A stretch of 64,000 bases of DNA from Moniliella sp. 'wahieum' (Eukaryota; Basidiomycota; Moniliellomycetes; Moniliellales; Moniliellaceae): NCBI GenBank assembly GCA_003971905.1, contig RSEE01000043.1:124001-188000 (forward strand). The letters are read 5' to 3'. The position numbers were made by a program, and so were the translations under genes. The notes beneath the pieces are model-generated. The model made no database searches. It saw only the letters and a program-made list of their open reading frames with translations, and was not told the origin of the DNA. This document shows positions 55,752 to 64,000 of the stretch, in pieces; the stretch's first letter is position 1, and each line of letters begins with the position of its first letter.

Positions 55752-57064
55752 CTAGGGGTCGTCCGGATCGTTGGACCAGCCCGATTGGAGGGCATCGAGG
55801 ATGCGTAACAATGGCTGGGCCCCTGACAACTTGCCACTGGTTCCCTCGGGTGGCGCAAGCCGTCAAGACCGCTTGGATCCGGACCGTCTCTGACGTGCTT
55901 GCTGATCGAGCGAACGCAAGACGGAACGGGTATAATTAAATGACTTGGTCGTGGTGCGCATGTAGGCCACCGCATACCGCTTCGTCGCCTCGTCTGGGTC
56001 GCTGGCGCAGCACAGACAACAGGTGGCGATTGGGCAAGACCGGAACATCAGCCAGAGCTGTGCGTGGCAAAGTGGGAGGTGGATTGGGATCGTCGTCTAC
56101 GGCCGTGGCGGTACTTGCTCGAATAGAGTGGATGATAGGGAAGGAGAACTTGCCCTCTGTCAAGTCTTCGGCAAACCCCTTGTTGTCAGCGTATTGCGAC
56201 GATTGCAAGTTCATGTAGTCGTCGCGAATTTGGAACAGGAGACCGATCAGATCGGCGAGAGGAAGTAGGTCCGGAGCTAGGTTGGACGAATGGTCGGGCC
56301 GGGGAGAAAATACAGGCGAGCGGGGCGGGTTAGAGGAGGAAGAAGAGTCGGTGGATGAGGCAGCGGCATTGACGCTATAAAAGGGACTGTGGGCCAGCAT
56401 GAGCTTCAAAGCGATCCGGAACAGGCCTCCCGTCTTGTTGGCCACCATTTGCACATATTCCTCCTCCGTAGGACAAATCAACGAGTCACGCCAAAATAGG
56501 TCCATGCCTTGCCCTCGGTGCAGGTTCACCATCTCCTCCGCCACGACATGTGCCAAGTCAGCGGCGCGGAGGCGGGCTTGCGCCGGGTCCGCTTGCGGGT
56601 GCGTCAGGCCAAGACGGAAGATCTCGTCAAACACAACAAAGTATACGTAGTTGGCTGTATTGATGGTTTGGGGTACCCCATAAATCTTGTGAGCGACCGG
56701 AACTCCTCGGCGCAGCTCCGAGTTGTCCTCCACATCATCCATCAGGAGCGAGGCCGTGTGGAGCATCTGCACCACACGACAAATCACCTCCAGCGTGGCA
56801 GGGGGCACTTGGAGCCACTGGTTGAAGGCCGAGATGAGTTGGGTGCGGACCTCTTTGCCAGGGTGGGTGGCAAGGTTGTACGGTTCCATCAATGCCTACC
56901 CCAAACCGACCGTCAGCAGGAGAGAGGCGAGGCGAGGCGAGGTGAGGGCGACGGCGAAGGGAGGGACGCACCTGCTCCTTCTCCAAAGGCCAGGGGGCCG
57001 GTGCTTTGAGACGGTCGAGCACATTGTGATACCAATCCGCATTGGGGGAGGTAGGGGGCGACAT
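55752..57064 (-). CDS. BTS1: Geranylgeranyl diphosphate synthase
   Basis: Adds isopentenyl units to give geranylgeranyl diphosphate, used to prenylate Rab/Rho proteins and as a terpenoid precursor. Seen: exon 1 is 31 codons from the ATG at 57064 ([18 protein letters not shown], ending EKEQ). The intron (56896-56971, GTGCGT) joins to [20 protein letters not shown]. Next [20 protein letters not shown] with the first aspartate-rich motif DDVED, then [40 protein letters not shown], and [20 protein letters not shown] with the second motif DDYMN, and [14 protein letters not shown]. The C-terminus changes frame at least three times: [20 protein letters not shown], then [19 protein letters not shown] and TAG at 55752-55754. 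A Ser/Pro-rich loop lies before the second motif. The residues before the first motif suggest a C20 product, as in Bts1, but are not decisive. Confidence 0.9.
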
Positions 57065-57644
57065 GGCGGGCAGCGTCAACGCTGATTGGCTCGGTGGGGG
57101 GGTGGATGGAGCAGGTGGAGCTTCACGTGCACCTGAAGCTGGGAGTGGCGCGCAGCGACGTGGCAGCTAGGAGAAGCACGTGAACGCGATGACGTCAGCC
57201 GGGGGTGCGGACGTAATAGAGCCTGTGTTTCGGTGCAAAGGTGATGCTCGCTGCATTGTTCGATGGGTGCCGATCGGGGTCGTTCGCTGGTCTTTAGGCG
57301 GAGGCTCGAGGCAAGGCAGGCAAAGGCAAGGCAGGCACGACATGTGACTGTGACAGGCAAGGCAGGCAGGCCAGACAAGGCGGGGACGGTGCGACGTGTG
57401 ACAACGTCGGGCAGCTGGCATAGCGCGTGTGGAGATGATTCAAGAGGGTGGGCCATGTCGAACGTTGAACGTTGAACCTGCGCACTGGTTAAGCGCTAAG
57501 CTGAGCCTCAGCGCTCAGCGCGAGTTACTGAGTAGATGCGGCGAGCCAGGGAGCGCCTCCAGATTTCAGTGCGCCTCAGTGCGCCACAGCTGGCATGTAG
57601 CGGGGAAGGATGACATCAGTGGCATTGGCATCTGCTTCGACACG
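57065..57644. promoter_or_regulatory. Divergent region BTS1 / secreted protein gene
   Basis: A 580-bp spacer. A (GAACGTT)2 heptamer array lies at 57460-57473 and AGCGCTC words around 57510-57520. AGGCAAGGCAGG words repeat at 57310-57380. It should contain both promoters; no TATA is clear. Confidence 0.4.
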
Positions 57645-58196
57645 ATGGCCGCTACCCACTCCATCCTCCCATCCCATCGCAACGCAACGCGGCCCACCAA
57701 GAAAGAGTCTACCACCATCCTCCTAGCCTTGATGCACATTCTGTCCGCGGCATGCGCCCTGGCGCTCTGCGTCGCAAGCGTCGTTAACGCTGGGGCTTCC
57801 CGTGATCTCTTGATCAACATCCCCGCTGCTGGCGATGCCATGCTGCTCACCCAGCCCACCTATGAATATGGCCCCGAAGGCCCCGGTACGCTCAAGGAGA
57901 TTTACCGCTGGCAGCACGACCGTCGCGACGGCGAATACGACTTTGGCTTAACCCCCGACGAGCTCAAGTTCGATGCTCATCCGCCCCTGGAGTGGGACCA
58001 AGTGGTCGCTGTGCCCCCAGAGCCCCCTGCGGCCGTGGGCAGGTCAGAAGACCGGCCAATCACCTATGCAATGGTACGCTCCCCCCCTCCGGCTTCCTTT
58101 CCTTATCTTGACACAACTTTGTTTCTCCAGCTCCTTGCCCACCAACGCGACTTTCATGAGGCACTGACAGCCGCTGATGCTCTAAGGATGACCTGA
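57645..58196 (+). CDS. Unidentified small secreted or membrane-anchored protein
   Basis: No family recognised. The first in-frame ATG is at 57645 (MAATHSILPSHRNATRP); a second at 57732 starts a strong signal sequence MHILSAACALALCVASVVNA. Use of the first would make a signal anchor, use of the second a secreted protein. The mature part has SRDLLINIPAAGDAMLL, PTYEYGPEGPGTLKEIYRWQ and EYDFGLTPDELKFDAHPPLE, acidic and aromatic. A 57-nt intron (58074-58130, GTACGC to CAG), again a multiple of three with no stop, lies between YAM and LLAHQRDFHEALTAADALRM. Stop TGA at 58194-58196. The gene is unbroken. It is 69 bp from convergent DPH5. Confidence 0.6.
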   Translation: MAATHSILPSHRNATRPTKKESTTILLALMHILSAACALALCVASVVNAGASRDLLINIPAAGDAMLLTQPTYEYGPEGPGTLKEIYRWQHDRRDGEYDFGLTPDELKFDAHPPLEWDQVVAVPPEPPAAVGRSEDRPITYAMVRSPPPASFPYLDTTLFLQLLAHQRDFHEALTAADALRMT

Positions 58197-58265
58197 ACTG
58201 TCTTTGTATCTTCTCTGTGTCTCTGTCTCCGCTCGTTTCCGATTGTACCCTCATGAACCATGTAT

Positions 58266-59441
58266 TCAGTGCGCAGCACCATATACAGTAGTGGCCACCT
58301 CGTTCCACCTCGAGTTGGGCAAGGCAAATTGAGCGGCATAGTCCACCTCAAGAGGGTGGAGGCGCTTGCCGACAAGGATGAGAGTGTGCAGAGGCGGTCC
58401 GTATGCAGCCAGCGCCCGCTGCTCGTCCCGTGCGGCACGGCGAGCTTCAAGCTCCGCCTCACTCGCCATAGGGACTTCTTCATCGTCCAGAGCTTCTTCA
58501 GCCTCAAGCTGCTCGGGCGTAGCAGCGGCAAGGTCCAGTAGTTCTTGAAGCGTACCAGCAACGATCTGCTCTCCAGCCACTTGGTGCCCGCCTTTCGGTG
58601 CCGACGCAGCTGCTCCAGCTGCTTGGCCCAGCGGACCGGCTTTGGCCTGGAGTACCTGCTCTGGGGCGCTAGTCGCATCTGAGTTCTGTTCAGGTCCCCA
58701 GTGGCCCATACGACACAGAGCCACAGCCAACGTTTCATTCGCTGGCAAGTGGTTTTCGCCATGCGCCTTGTCTGCCTCCAAGAGCTGCTTGATGAGCTGG
58801 GGATCAGCATGTACCGCGGCGGCTGGTACACCAGACGGCCACTAAATATCTTTTGTCAGTCCATGCATAGGCAACTCGAGAGGAAAGTGAACGTGACGTA
58901 CGCGGCCATGTCTTCCGGCGCCTGTTCGCGCACTTTGATATCACCGAGACACAGGGTGTGGCACCCAATTGCCTGGTTCTCTGCAATTCGGGCAAGCCAA
59001 GAATCGGGCTTCCAGTCTTCCGACCAGAACGGTACCGAAATGGTTTGACCAAAGTTGTACCCTTGCAACCCGGACGATCCCAAGGCGGTCATAATGGACG
59101 CATTGTGGATCACCCGAACGACCACGCCGGCACGGCGGGCGCGAAGGATGAGATCCGTGTGGGTGGTAGCGCTCAACGGGTCTCCCAACAAGGAACGATA
59201 CGTCCCCTTCTTTGGCCTGAGCCACAATCGACCCTTCAGCTTCCAACTCAACCACCTCGCGTGTGGCTAGCGTGATGGGCTTGCCATAGAACCGCTCCAG
59301 ACTGGCTTGGTAGTCAGGGACCATGAGAATCGAGGTGTAGGCCTCGAGGTACACATGGCTACTGCCCCGGATGGCCTCTAGCCCCTTAACAGTGATGTCG
59401 CGTTCGTCAGCGAGCCCCAATCCAATCACGTAAAGCACCAT
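58266..59441 (-). CDS. DPH5: Diphthine methyl ester synthase
   Basis: Dph5 methylates the modified histidine of elongation factor 2 during diphthamide synthesis. Seen: ATG at 59441; MVLYVIGLGLADERDITVKG and LEAIRGSSHVYLEAYTSIL, the tetrapyrrole-methylase-type N-terminus; GDPLSATTHTDLILRARRAG, VVRVIHNASIMTALGSSGLQ with YNFGQTISVPFW, and LCLGDIKVREQAPEDMA. A 60-nt intron (58842-58901, GTACGT to TAG) joins to AGRLVYQPPRYM. Then ADPQLIKQLLEADKAHGEN, VALCRMG, IVAGTLQELLDL and YGPPLHTLILVGKRLHPLEV. Stop is TAG or similar just inside the C-terminal frame at 58266. Two or three frame changes. The gene is about 370 codons against the usual 285-300; the extra residues form two Ala/Gln/Glu-rich insertions in the C-terminal domain. 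Confidence 0.9.
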
Positions 59442-59847
59442 GGCTGCTGATTGGGGAGGCGGATGAGTGCTGCGTGGGGTGGATGGATGACGGTGGCAGC
59501 CAGTGTGAGTAGCTAGGTAGGTGGGCTTTTCGCGGGCTGGCAAAGCGCAATGCAAAAAGCGGCCTAGGAAAAATAAATGTTTGTAGCCCCAGCCTATTCC
59601 GCCCCGCTGTTTCCGCTGCGCCCGTCCCCGCTCGGGTTGGGGCTTGTTGGCGCTTGGGGCTGCGGTGGCTGGATGCTCGCAGTCAGAGGGGTGATGAGCT
59701 GGTGTACGCTGGCGATCGACCATAGATCATCCCTACCATCTCCGTGCTGAGATGTTGCTACGAAGTCTGGTGCGTCCCAGTCTCCCTGTCTTTGAGCTGG
59801 CACTGACACTCTTGTCCCTCCTCTGTATCCTGCGCAGAACCACTGCC
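59442..59847. promoter_or_regulatory. Divergent promoter region DPH5 / VPS68
   Basis: A 406-bp spacer between two start codons. A short 5' UTR intron of VPS68 is likely: GTGCGT near 59770 and TGCGCAG at 59831-59837, ten bases before the ATG. No TATA box is evident. Confidence 0.45.
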
Positions 59848-60449
59848 ATGTCCTTGTCGCCTGGCAATGTGGACCCGCGGCGGGTGTGCCGCGTCAACCT
59901 GCCCTCTCTACCGCCGTTTTTGCGCAACCACAAGCGCTCCTTTTGGATTTACCTCGCCGGCGCTAGTTTCACCATTGGTTGGTGGCTCTTTTTTGACGCT
60001 TGCATCTTGAGCGGTGTAGCCATGCGCAATGCCCGTCCTCCCCCCGGCGGAGACGATGGCACACCTCGGCCTGACCCGCCCCCGTGCACGTCTCGTTTGC
60101 CGATTGGGTCCCCGGTCTGCTGGCTACGCTGGGTATGGTCGTCATCAACTTGATTGACAAGTCCCATTTGGTTGAGGACGACTTTAATGGGCCCTCGCTT
60201 GGCGGCGGATCGGACCCGGTCGCGTGGCGCGCTCGCTCTGGCTCTTTGTTGGCTTTGCCCTGCTCGCAGGCGGGTTGTCCGGGAGCGTGACGGTGCTGGT
60301 GGTCAAGACCTGATTCATGCGGCTCGTGCTGGATACGAGTACTACGGCCTGGCCAACGTCGGTCAGTCGTTCGGCATCATGCTCGCTACCATCATCCTCT
60401 GGTCGACGCAGAGCGTGACGACTGATATGAGTACAGTCTCAATATCTAA
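59848..60449 (+). CDS. VPS68: Vps68 / UPF0220 tetra-span membrane protein
   Basis: Vps68 acts with Vps55 at the late endosome in sorting to the vacuole. Seen: ATG at 59848; MSLSPGNVDPRRVCRVNLPS; first helix SFWIYLAGASFTIGWWLFFD; VHVSFADWVPGLLATLGMVV with INLIDKSHLVEDDF; WRARLWLFVGFALLAGGLSG-like third helix; and YYGLANVGQSFGIMLATIIL for the fourth. The tail D-Y-E-Y-S-L-N-I then TAA at 60447-60449 needs one missing T at about 60424, where the frame otherwise stops at TGA. Four hydrophobic segments fit the 180-residue family. Four frame changes. Loop one carries a Pro/Gly insert (RPPPGGDDGTPRPDPP). Confidence 0.85.
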
Positions 60450-61789
60450 GAACCTTTCCTTTCCTTTCTCTTTCACTGTGGCCCGTTGGATGCGCATCGC
60501 CACCTTTGATTGTACCGATGCGCTAACAGACGGGGCAGGCCTTTATGCATTTGTGTATCGCATTCTCTGAGTGGGTGGAAAGGGGTGTATGTTGTGGACT
60601 CTCTGTACGAGGAGGAGGGTAGGGACGAACGCGTTATCGGCGCTGCTAGGGCACAGATTCTGGGGACTTGGTAGGAATCACTGCTGGTTGTCAGGTGGTT
60701 GGAATACGTGACTTGGTATCTGTCGCGTGTCGTTCGTCAGCGCTAGCAACTTCATCCTCTCGCTGCTACTGATAAAACATGTGGAGGAGAGCCATAACCA
60801 AGACGCATGTGCAGGGTTATGGCGCCTGAACAAAATGCATGCTTGGTTGGGCCGCAAAGGAGGAGGAACAGGGCTGTATTGTGGGGTGCTCATGCGCTCA
60901 TGGGTCTTCCCTTAAAAGAGTCAAAAAGGGAAGAACATATACTTGACACAACAGTGAATGGGCTCACGACACTCCTCTCCTTCGCCTTCTAAACGTTTCG
61001 CGACAGAAGTGTAGTGAGTCGCGCATATACTCATGTGCGGTACTACATCTGTATGCAATCGATCGTTTTGTCAAAGCCAAACAGCCTTGGGATCAAGGCG
61101 CCAGGATAGGTTGGATCAGTCGATTAGCCACACAAAAAGACACCATCCAACAAAGATACGGGCCCTTATCATTTTGTACTGTCGCCAACCAAAGGACTTC
61201 GAAAGCACAGTGAGATTCGGTTTCGTTCATTGATTTTGGTTCGTTTCAGAGGTTTTGTTCGTTCGTTTGTCATCAAGCAAAGAAAAGGCAGTCGGTGCGT
61301 GTCAAATGATGATGGGGTGTGATCACCTCGGGGGGGGGGGGGGGGCGTGTAGAATGCAAGGGATAGCAAGGTATAAGGAGGAAGGAAAAATGCGACGTAG
61401 CGTCCAAAAAGCAGGGAACAGAAGAGAAGAGGGTGACGGAGTAGTACAGACCCCTTTTATCCCCGGATTAACACCAACGACATGGACGGAGGGAGAAGTG
61501 CGAGAATTCTCGCTTGATTTTGAACTTCTCCTTTTTCAGGTGAGTCGCAGGGACGTTCGAACGGCTGATATCGACATGACCTGAATGGAACTGTGGTTCA
61601 GTGGATCGGGTAAGAAAGGGGGTAGGCCAGCATTGGGGAATGCCAACATGTGCGGGCAATTACGAGTTGGTAGCAGACGCTGTGAGTGCGGGTTTGGCGG
61701 GCGAGGGGGTCAGAAGGGGTTGTTCCATTCATCAGTTCCCCATTGACAGCCTTTCCCACGAACCATGCGAGGCAACTGAGTCAGTCATA
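60450..61789. other. Convergent spacer VPS68 / TOM20, 1.3 kb
   Basis: No gene recognised. It contains a 16-G run at 61330-61345 and generally AT-richer DNA with short open frames. Confidence 0.5.
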
Positions 61790-62530
61790 TCATGGTCGGA
61801 TGATAGTGTGTGCCTTTGGCAGGGTAACATCCTCCTTCGGTGGCGTCTCAGCATTGTCCACTTCCGAAGAGACCTGTGGAGCACTTTTCACGTCATTCTG
61901 ATCCCTAGTGCTTGATTCTGAGTCGGATGTGGATTGCGCATCGAGCTTGGTATCAATCTCAATCATCTTTAACAGCAAGTCGTTCACCTTGAGGGGCCGT
62001 CTTTGTGATGATAAGCAGAAGCTGAAATGGCTCAGCGTAGACCTTGATAGCACGGAAGAATGAAGTGGCGGACTGGAGATAGAAGTGGTCCCTGAGCAAA
62101 CAGAGTTTCACCCAACGCGATCTGCTGCATGAAAAAGAGTCGGCGCGCTGAGGTTCTTGAGGAATGGTGTCATCCAGCGCGGCACGGACGGTTTTAACCT
62201 CAGCGGCAGCTGCTTCATCCAACGCCTTTCGGGCCTTTTCAGCGGCCTTCGTTTGAGCCTTCTGCAACTTCTTCTTCTCTTTGCCCAGGGAATGGCGGAA
62301 GGAGGAAGAATGGCGCCGCCGGTAATCAAACCAGCTATAGGGCACCGCATGCATGTGCATGATAGTCAGCTCAAGCACACACCACAGTGGCATGTATCCC
62401 CCTTGCTTTCGCCCCATAGACACAGAACAGGAAGGCACTCTCGCGATCGCCAGTATACTCACACCGCATAGCCCGCTACTGCGGTGGCGACGGTGACGCC
62501 CGTGATGGCGACAAGGGTAGATGTCTTCAT
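61790..62530 (-). CDS. TOM20: Mitochondrial import receptor Tom20
   Basis: Tom20 binds presequences at the mitochondrial outer membrane. Seen: ATG at 62530, a membrane anchor LVAITGVTVATAVAGYAV (residues 5-22), a 128-nt intron (62335-62462, GTGAGT to TAG) and FDYRRRHSSSFRHSLGKEKK followed by a charged helix (QKAQTKAAEKARKALDEAAA). The TPR-like receptor domain reads FFMQQIALGETLFAQGP, FYLQSATSFFRAIKVYAEPF and LLLIITKTAP, then changes frame into VNDLLLKMIEIDTKLDAQS. The C-terminus is acidic and Ser-rich (SSTRDQNDVKSAPQVSSEVD), longer than usual. Stop TGA is at 61790-61792. Frame changes: near 62120, near 62100 and at the C run about 61997, which should be one C longer. Confidence 0.92.
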
Positions 62531-63308
62531 GGGGAGAAAGGGCAAAGATGTGGTGGATGGGGGGGCGTGCGTGCATGCACTACCGATTGGGAAAGAAAGA
62601 GGTGAAGCGGTGTGAAGGGGCGATTGAGAGGTCTGGTTGGCTCGACAGGCCTCAGGCCTCACTAGCTCACTAGCACTCAGGCGTGAAGCTTGGAGCTCCT
62701 GAGAGGTTCAGGGGTGCCGGGCAGGGTGTGGGCTGAGCCGCGGTCTGTGGTGGGCCCCAGGTGAGTGTCATATTCAGCCTCCCCTTCTGTGTGTAGCCGT
62801 CCGAAAAGTTTACCCCGGCCCATTGCCTGCGGCTCAGGCATGTTTGCACATTTCATTGTGGGAGCGCAGCATTCAGGCAGGCGCCCACCCAGTGGCAAAC
62901 GGCGAGGGGAAGCGGAACCCGGCGGGCGGCACAGCGCCACTGCCTGCCCCGCTGGCCACTCGGAGCTGGCCGGAAGCAGCCGAGCCAGCCACTGGCGCAG
63001 TGCCGGCAGTTTTGCGGCGGTGCAGGCGATCGGGTGTTGATGACATACCTGCTGACGACAGCGCCCACGTGCTCCCCAGGCGAGCGCGGAAGAGAAGCAC
63101 TGCCGCCGTGCCCGACACCGCATGGCGCCCGTCTTCCATGCTCCGCTCGGTGCCAGTCCGCCCGTGCCAGCTGGGCAGCCAAGCAAGCGGCGAATCTTCT
63201 CTGGCCGTGTTCCTTCGCCCCGCTCGCTCGCTGCCGCTTTGTATTTCCACCACCACCTCGTGTCCTCGTCCACCTGCCCCCCCCCCTCCGTCCTTGAAGT
63301 CGACCAAG
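62531..63308. promoter_or_regulatory. Divergent region TOM20 / MIR1
   Basis: A 778-bp spacer with an (AGGCCTC)2 heptamer array at 62647-62660 and a GTGAAGCTT word at 62693. A CT-rich leader runs up to the MIR1 ATG. No gene is supported. Confidence 0.45.
62647..62660. repeat. (AGGCCTC) heptamer tandem repeat
   Basis: Two perfect AGGCCTC units, the reverse complement form of GAGGCCT, in the TOM20 upstream region. Confidence 0.75.
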
Positions 63309-64000
63309 ATGGCGTTTTCTCCCATGTTCCAGGCCCTCAACGCGCCCGTTTCGGCGTCGGCTTACCCTATCCACGCCCCTGCCGAGGGCGCCAAGGGCCC
63401 CCAGGGCGTGGAGCTCTACCTCCGCTTTGCCCTCGCCGGTGCCGTTGGCTGCGCCATCACCCACGGCGGTATGACGCCCGTCGACGTGGTCAAGACCCGT
63501 ATCCAGCTCGAGCCTGAGGTCTACAACAAGGGCATGATCACCGCCTTCCGCCAGATCATTTCCAAGGAGGGCGCCGGCGCTCTCCTGACTGGCTTTGGTC
63601 CCACCGCGACTGGCTACTTCATCCAGGGTGCCTTCAAGTTCGGCGGGTACGAGTTCTGGAAGAAGACCTTCATTGATGCCCTCGGCTACGAGACGGCCGT
63701 CGCCAACAAGGCTGCTGTCTACCTCGGTGCCTCGGCCGTCGCCGAGTTCTTCGCCGACATTGCGCTCTGCCCTCTGGAGGCTACCCGTATCCGTCTTGTG
63801 TCGGAGCCTGGCTTTGCTAACGGCCTGGTCGGTGCCTTCAGCAAGATTGCCAAGAACGAGGGTCTCGGTGGCTTCTACGCTGGCTTTGGCCCCATCCTCT
63901 TCAAGCAGGTCCCTTACACCATGGCCAAGTTCGCCGTGTACGAGATTGCGTACGAGAAGCTTGTTGCTATTTCTGGCAAGAGCAAGGAGGAGATCACTGG
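63309..64000 (+). CDS. MIR1: Mitochondrial phosphate carrier, 5' part, runs off right edge
   Basis: SLC25-type inner-membrane carrier that imports phosphate for ATP synthesis. Seen: ATG at 63309 and 230 unbroken codons to the edge. The N-terminus [20 protein letters not shown] is followed by [20 protein letters not shown], the first carrier signature [33 protein letters not shown] with [20 protein letters not shown], typical of phosphate carriers, then the second repeat [20 protein letters not shown] and [20 protein letters not shown] with [14 protein letters not shown]. The third repeat lies outside the window. Codon use is strongly biased to C-ending codons, so expression is high. There is no intron or frame break in the visible part, unlike most neighbours. 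Confidence 0.95.
   Translation, partial: MAFSPMFQALNAPVSASAYPIHAPAEGAKGPQGVELYLRFALAGAVGCAITHGGMTPVDVVKTRIQLEPEVYNKGMITAFRQIISKEGAGALLTGFGPTATGYFIQGAFKFGGYEFWKKTFIDALGYETAVANKAAVYLGASAVAEFFADIALCPLEATRIRLVSEPGFANGLVGAFSKIAKNEGLGGFYAGFGPILFKQVPYTMAKFAVYEIAYEKLVAISGKSKEEIT

Noticed and set aside
1-64000. Programmed ribosomal frameshifting as cause of the many frame breaks
   Set aside because: No common slippery motif or downstream structure is visible, breaks differ in sequence, and loss of one base in runs is the usual long-read error.
1-64000. A secondary-metabolite or effector gene cluster
   Set aside because: Chitinase, BTS1, amidase and two DPBB proteins are scattered among housekeeping genes with no tailoring enzymes or shared regulator.

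Overview
The window looks like nuclear DNA of a basidiomycete fungus, tentatively of the smut lineage (Ustilaginomycotina). The evidence is spliceosomal introns of about 57-184 nt, compact convergent and divergent gene pairs, fungal-type genes (Rrn3, Atp18, GH18 chitinase, DPBB secreted proteins, BTS1, TOM20) and an intron-bearing elongator tRNA-Met. The lineage call is inference. No CRISPR, operon, provirus or recognisable transposon was found.
Layout, left to right. RRN3 (-, cut by the left edge), COX24/mS38 (+), an unidentified probably mitochondrial gene (+), a seven-beta-strand lysine methyltransferase (-), a DAGK/sphingosine-kinase-like lipid kinase (+) and acetyl-CoA synthetase (-) fill 1-10.4 kb. 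A repeat-rich stretch with no recognised gene follows to 15.1 kb. Next come a kelch protein (+), ATP18 (-), an amidase (+), a GH18 chitinase (-), TTI1 (+), COG5 (-), a DHHC palmitoyltransferase (+) and a three-repeat MYB protein (-) to 34.4 kb. A second gene-poor stretch runs to 39.6 kb. The last part holds a small secreted DPBB protein (+), DCN1 (+), VPS41 (-), tRNA-Met (-), RPL13 (+), a tandem DPBB secreted protein (-), an unidentified intact gene (-), BTS1 (-), a small secreted or anchored protein (+), DPH5 (-), VPS68 (+), TOM20 (-) and the start of MIR1 (+, cut by the right edge).
Most genes are housekeeping: mitochondrial biogenesis and transport (COX24, ATP18, TOM20, MIR1), vesicle traffic (COG5, VPS41, VPS68, DHHC enzyme), translation and ribosome production (RRN3, RPL13, DPH5, tRNA-Met), lipid and acetate metabolism (lipid kinase, ACS, BTS1), PIKK assembly (TTI1) and cullin neddylation (DCN1). 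They are not a functional cluster.
A strong caveat: nearly every conserved gene is broken into two or more frames. Every break I could place is explained by one missing base, most often in a homopolymer run. Essential genes such as RPL13 and TOM20 are affected. I read this as uncorrected long-read assembly error, so gene spans below are outer limits and the frames inside them change. Four features stand out beyond the gene list: a family of intergenic 7-bp tandem repeats each built on a 6-bp palindrome, a GTRCGY 5' splice-site preference, an initiator-codon-only first exon in DCN1, and a long run of strictly strand-alternating genes. I did not find a convincing new multi-gene system.
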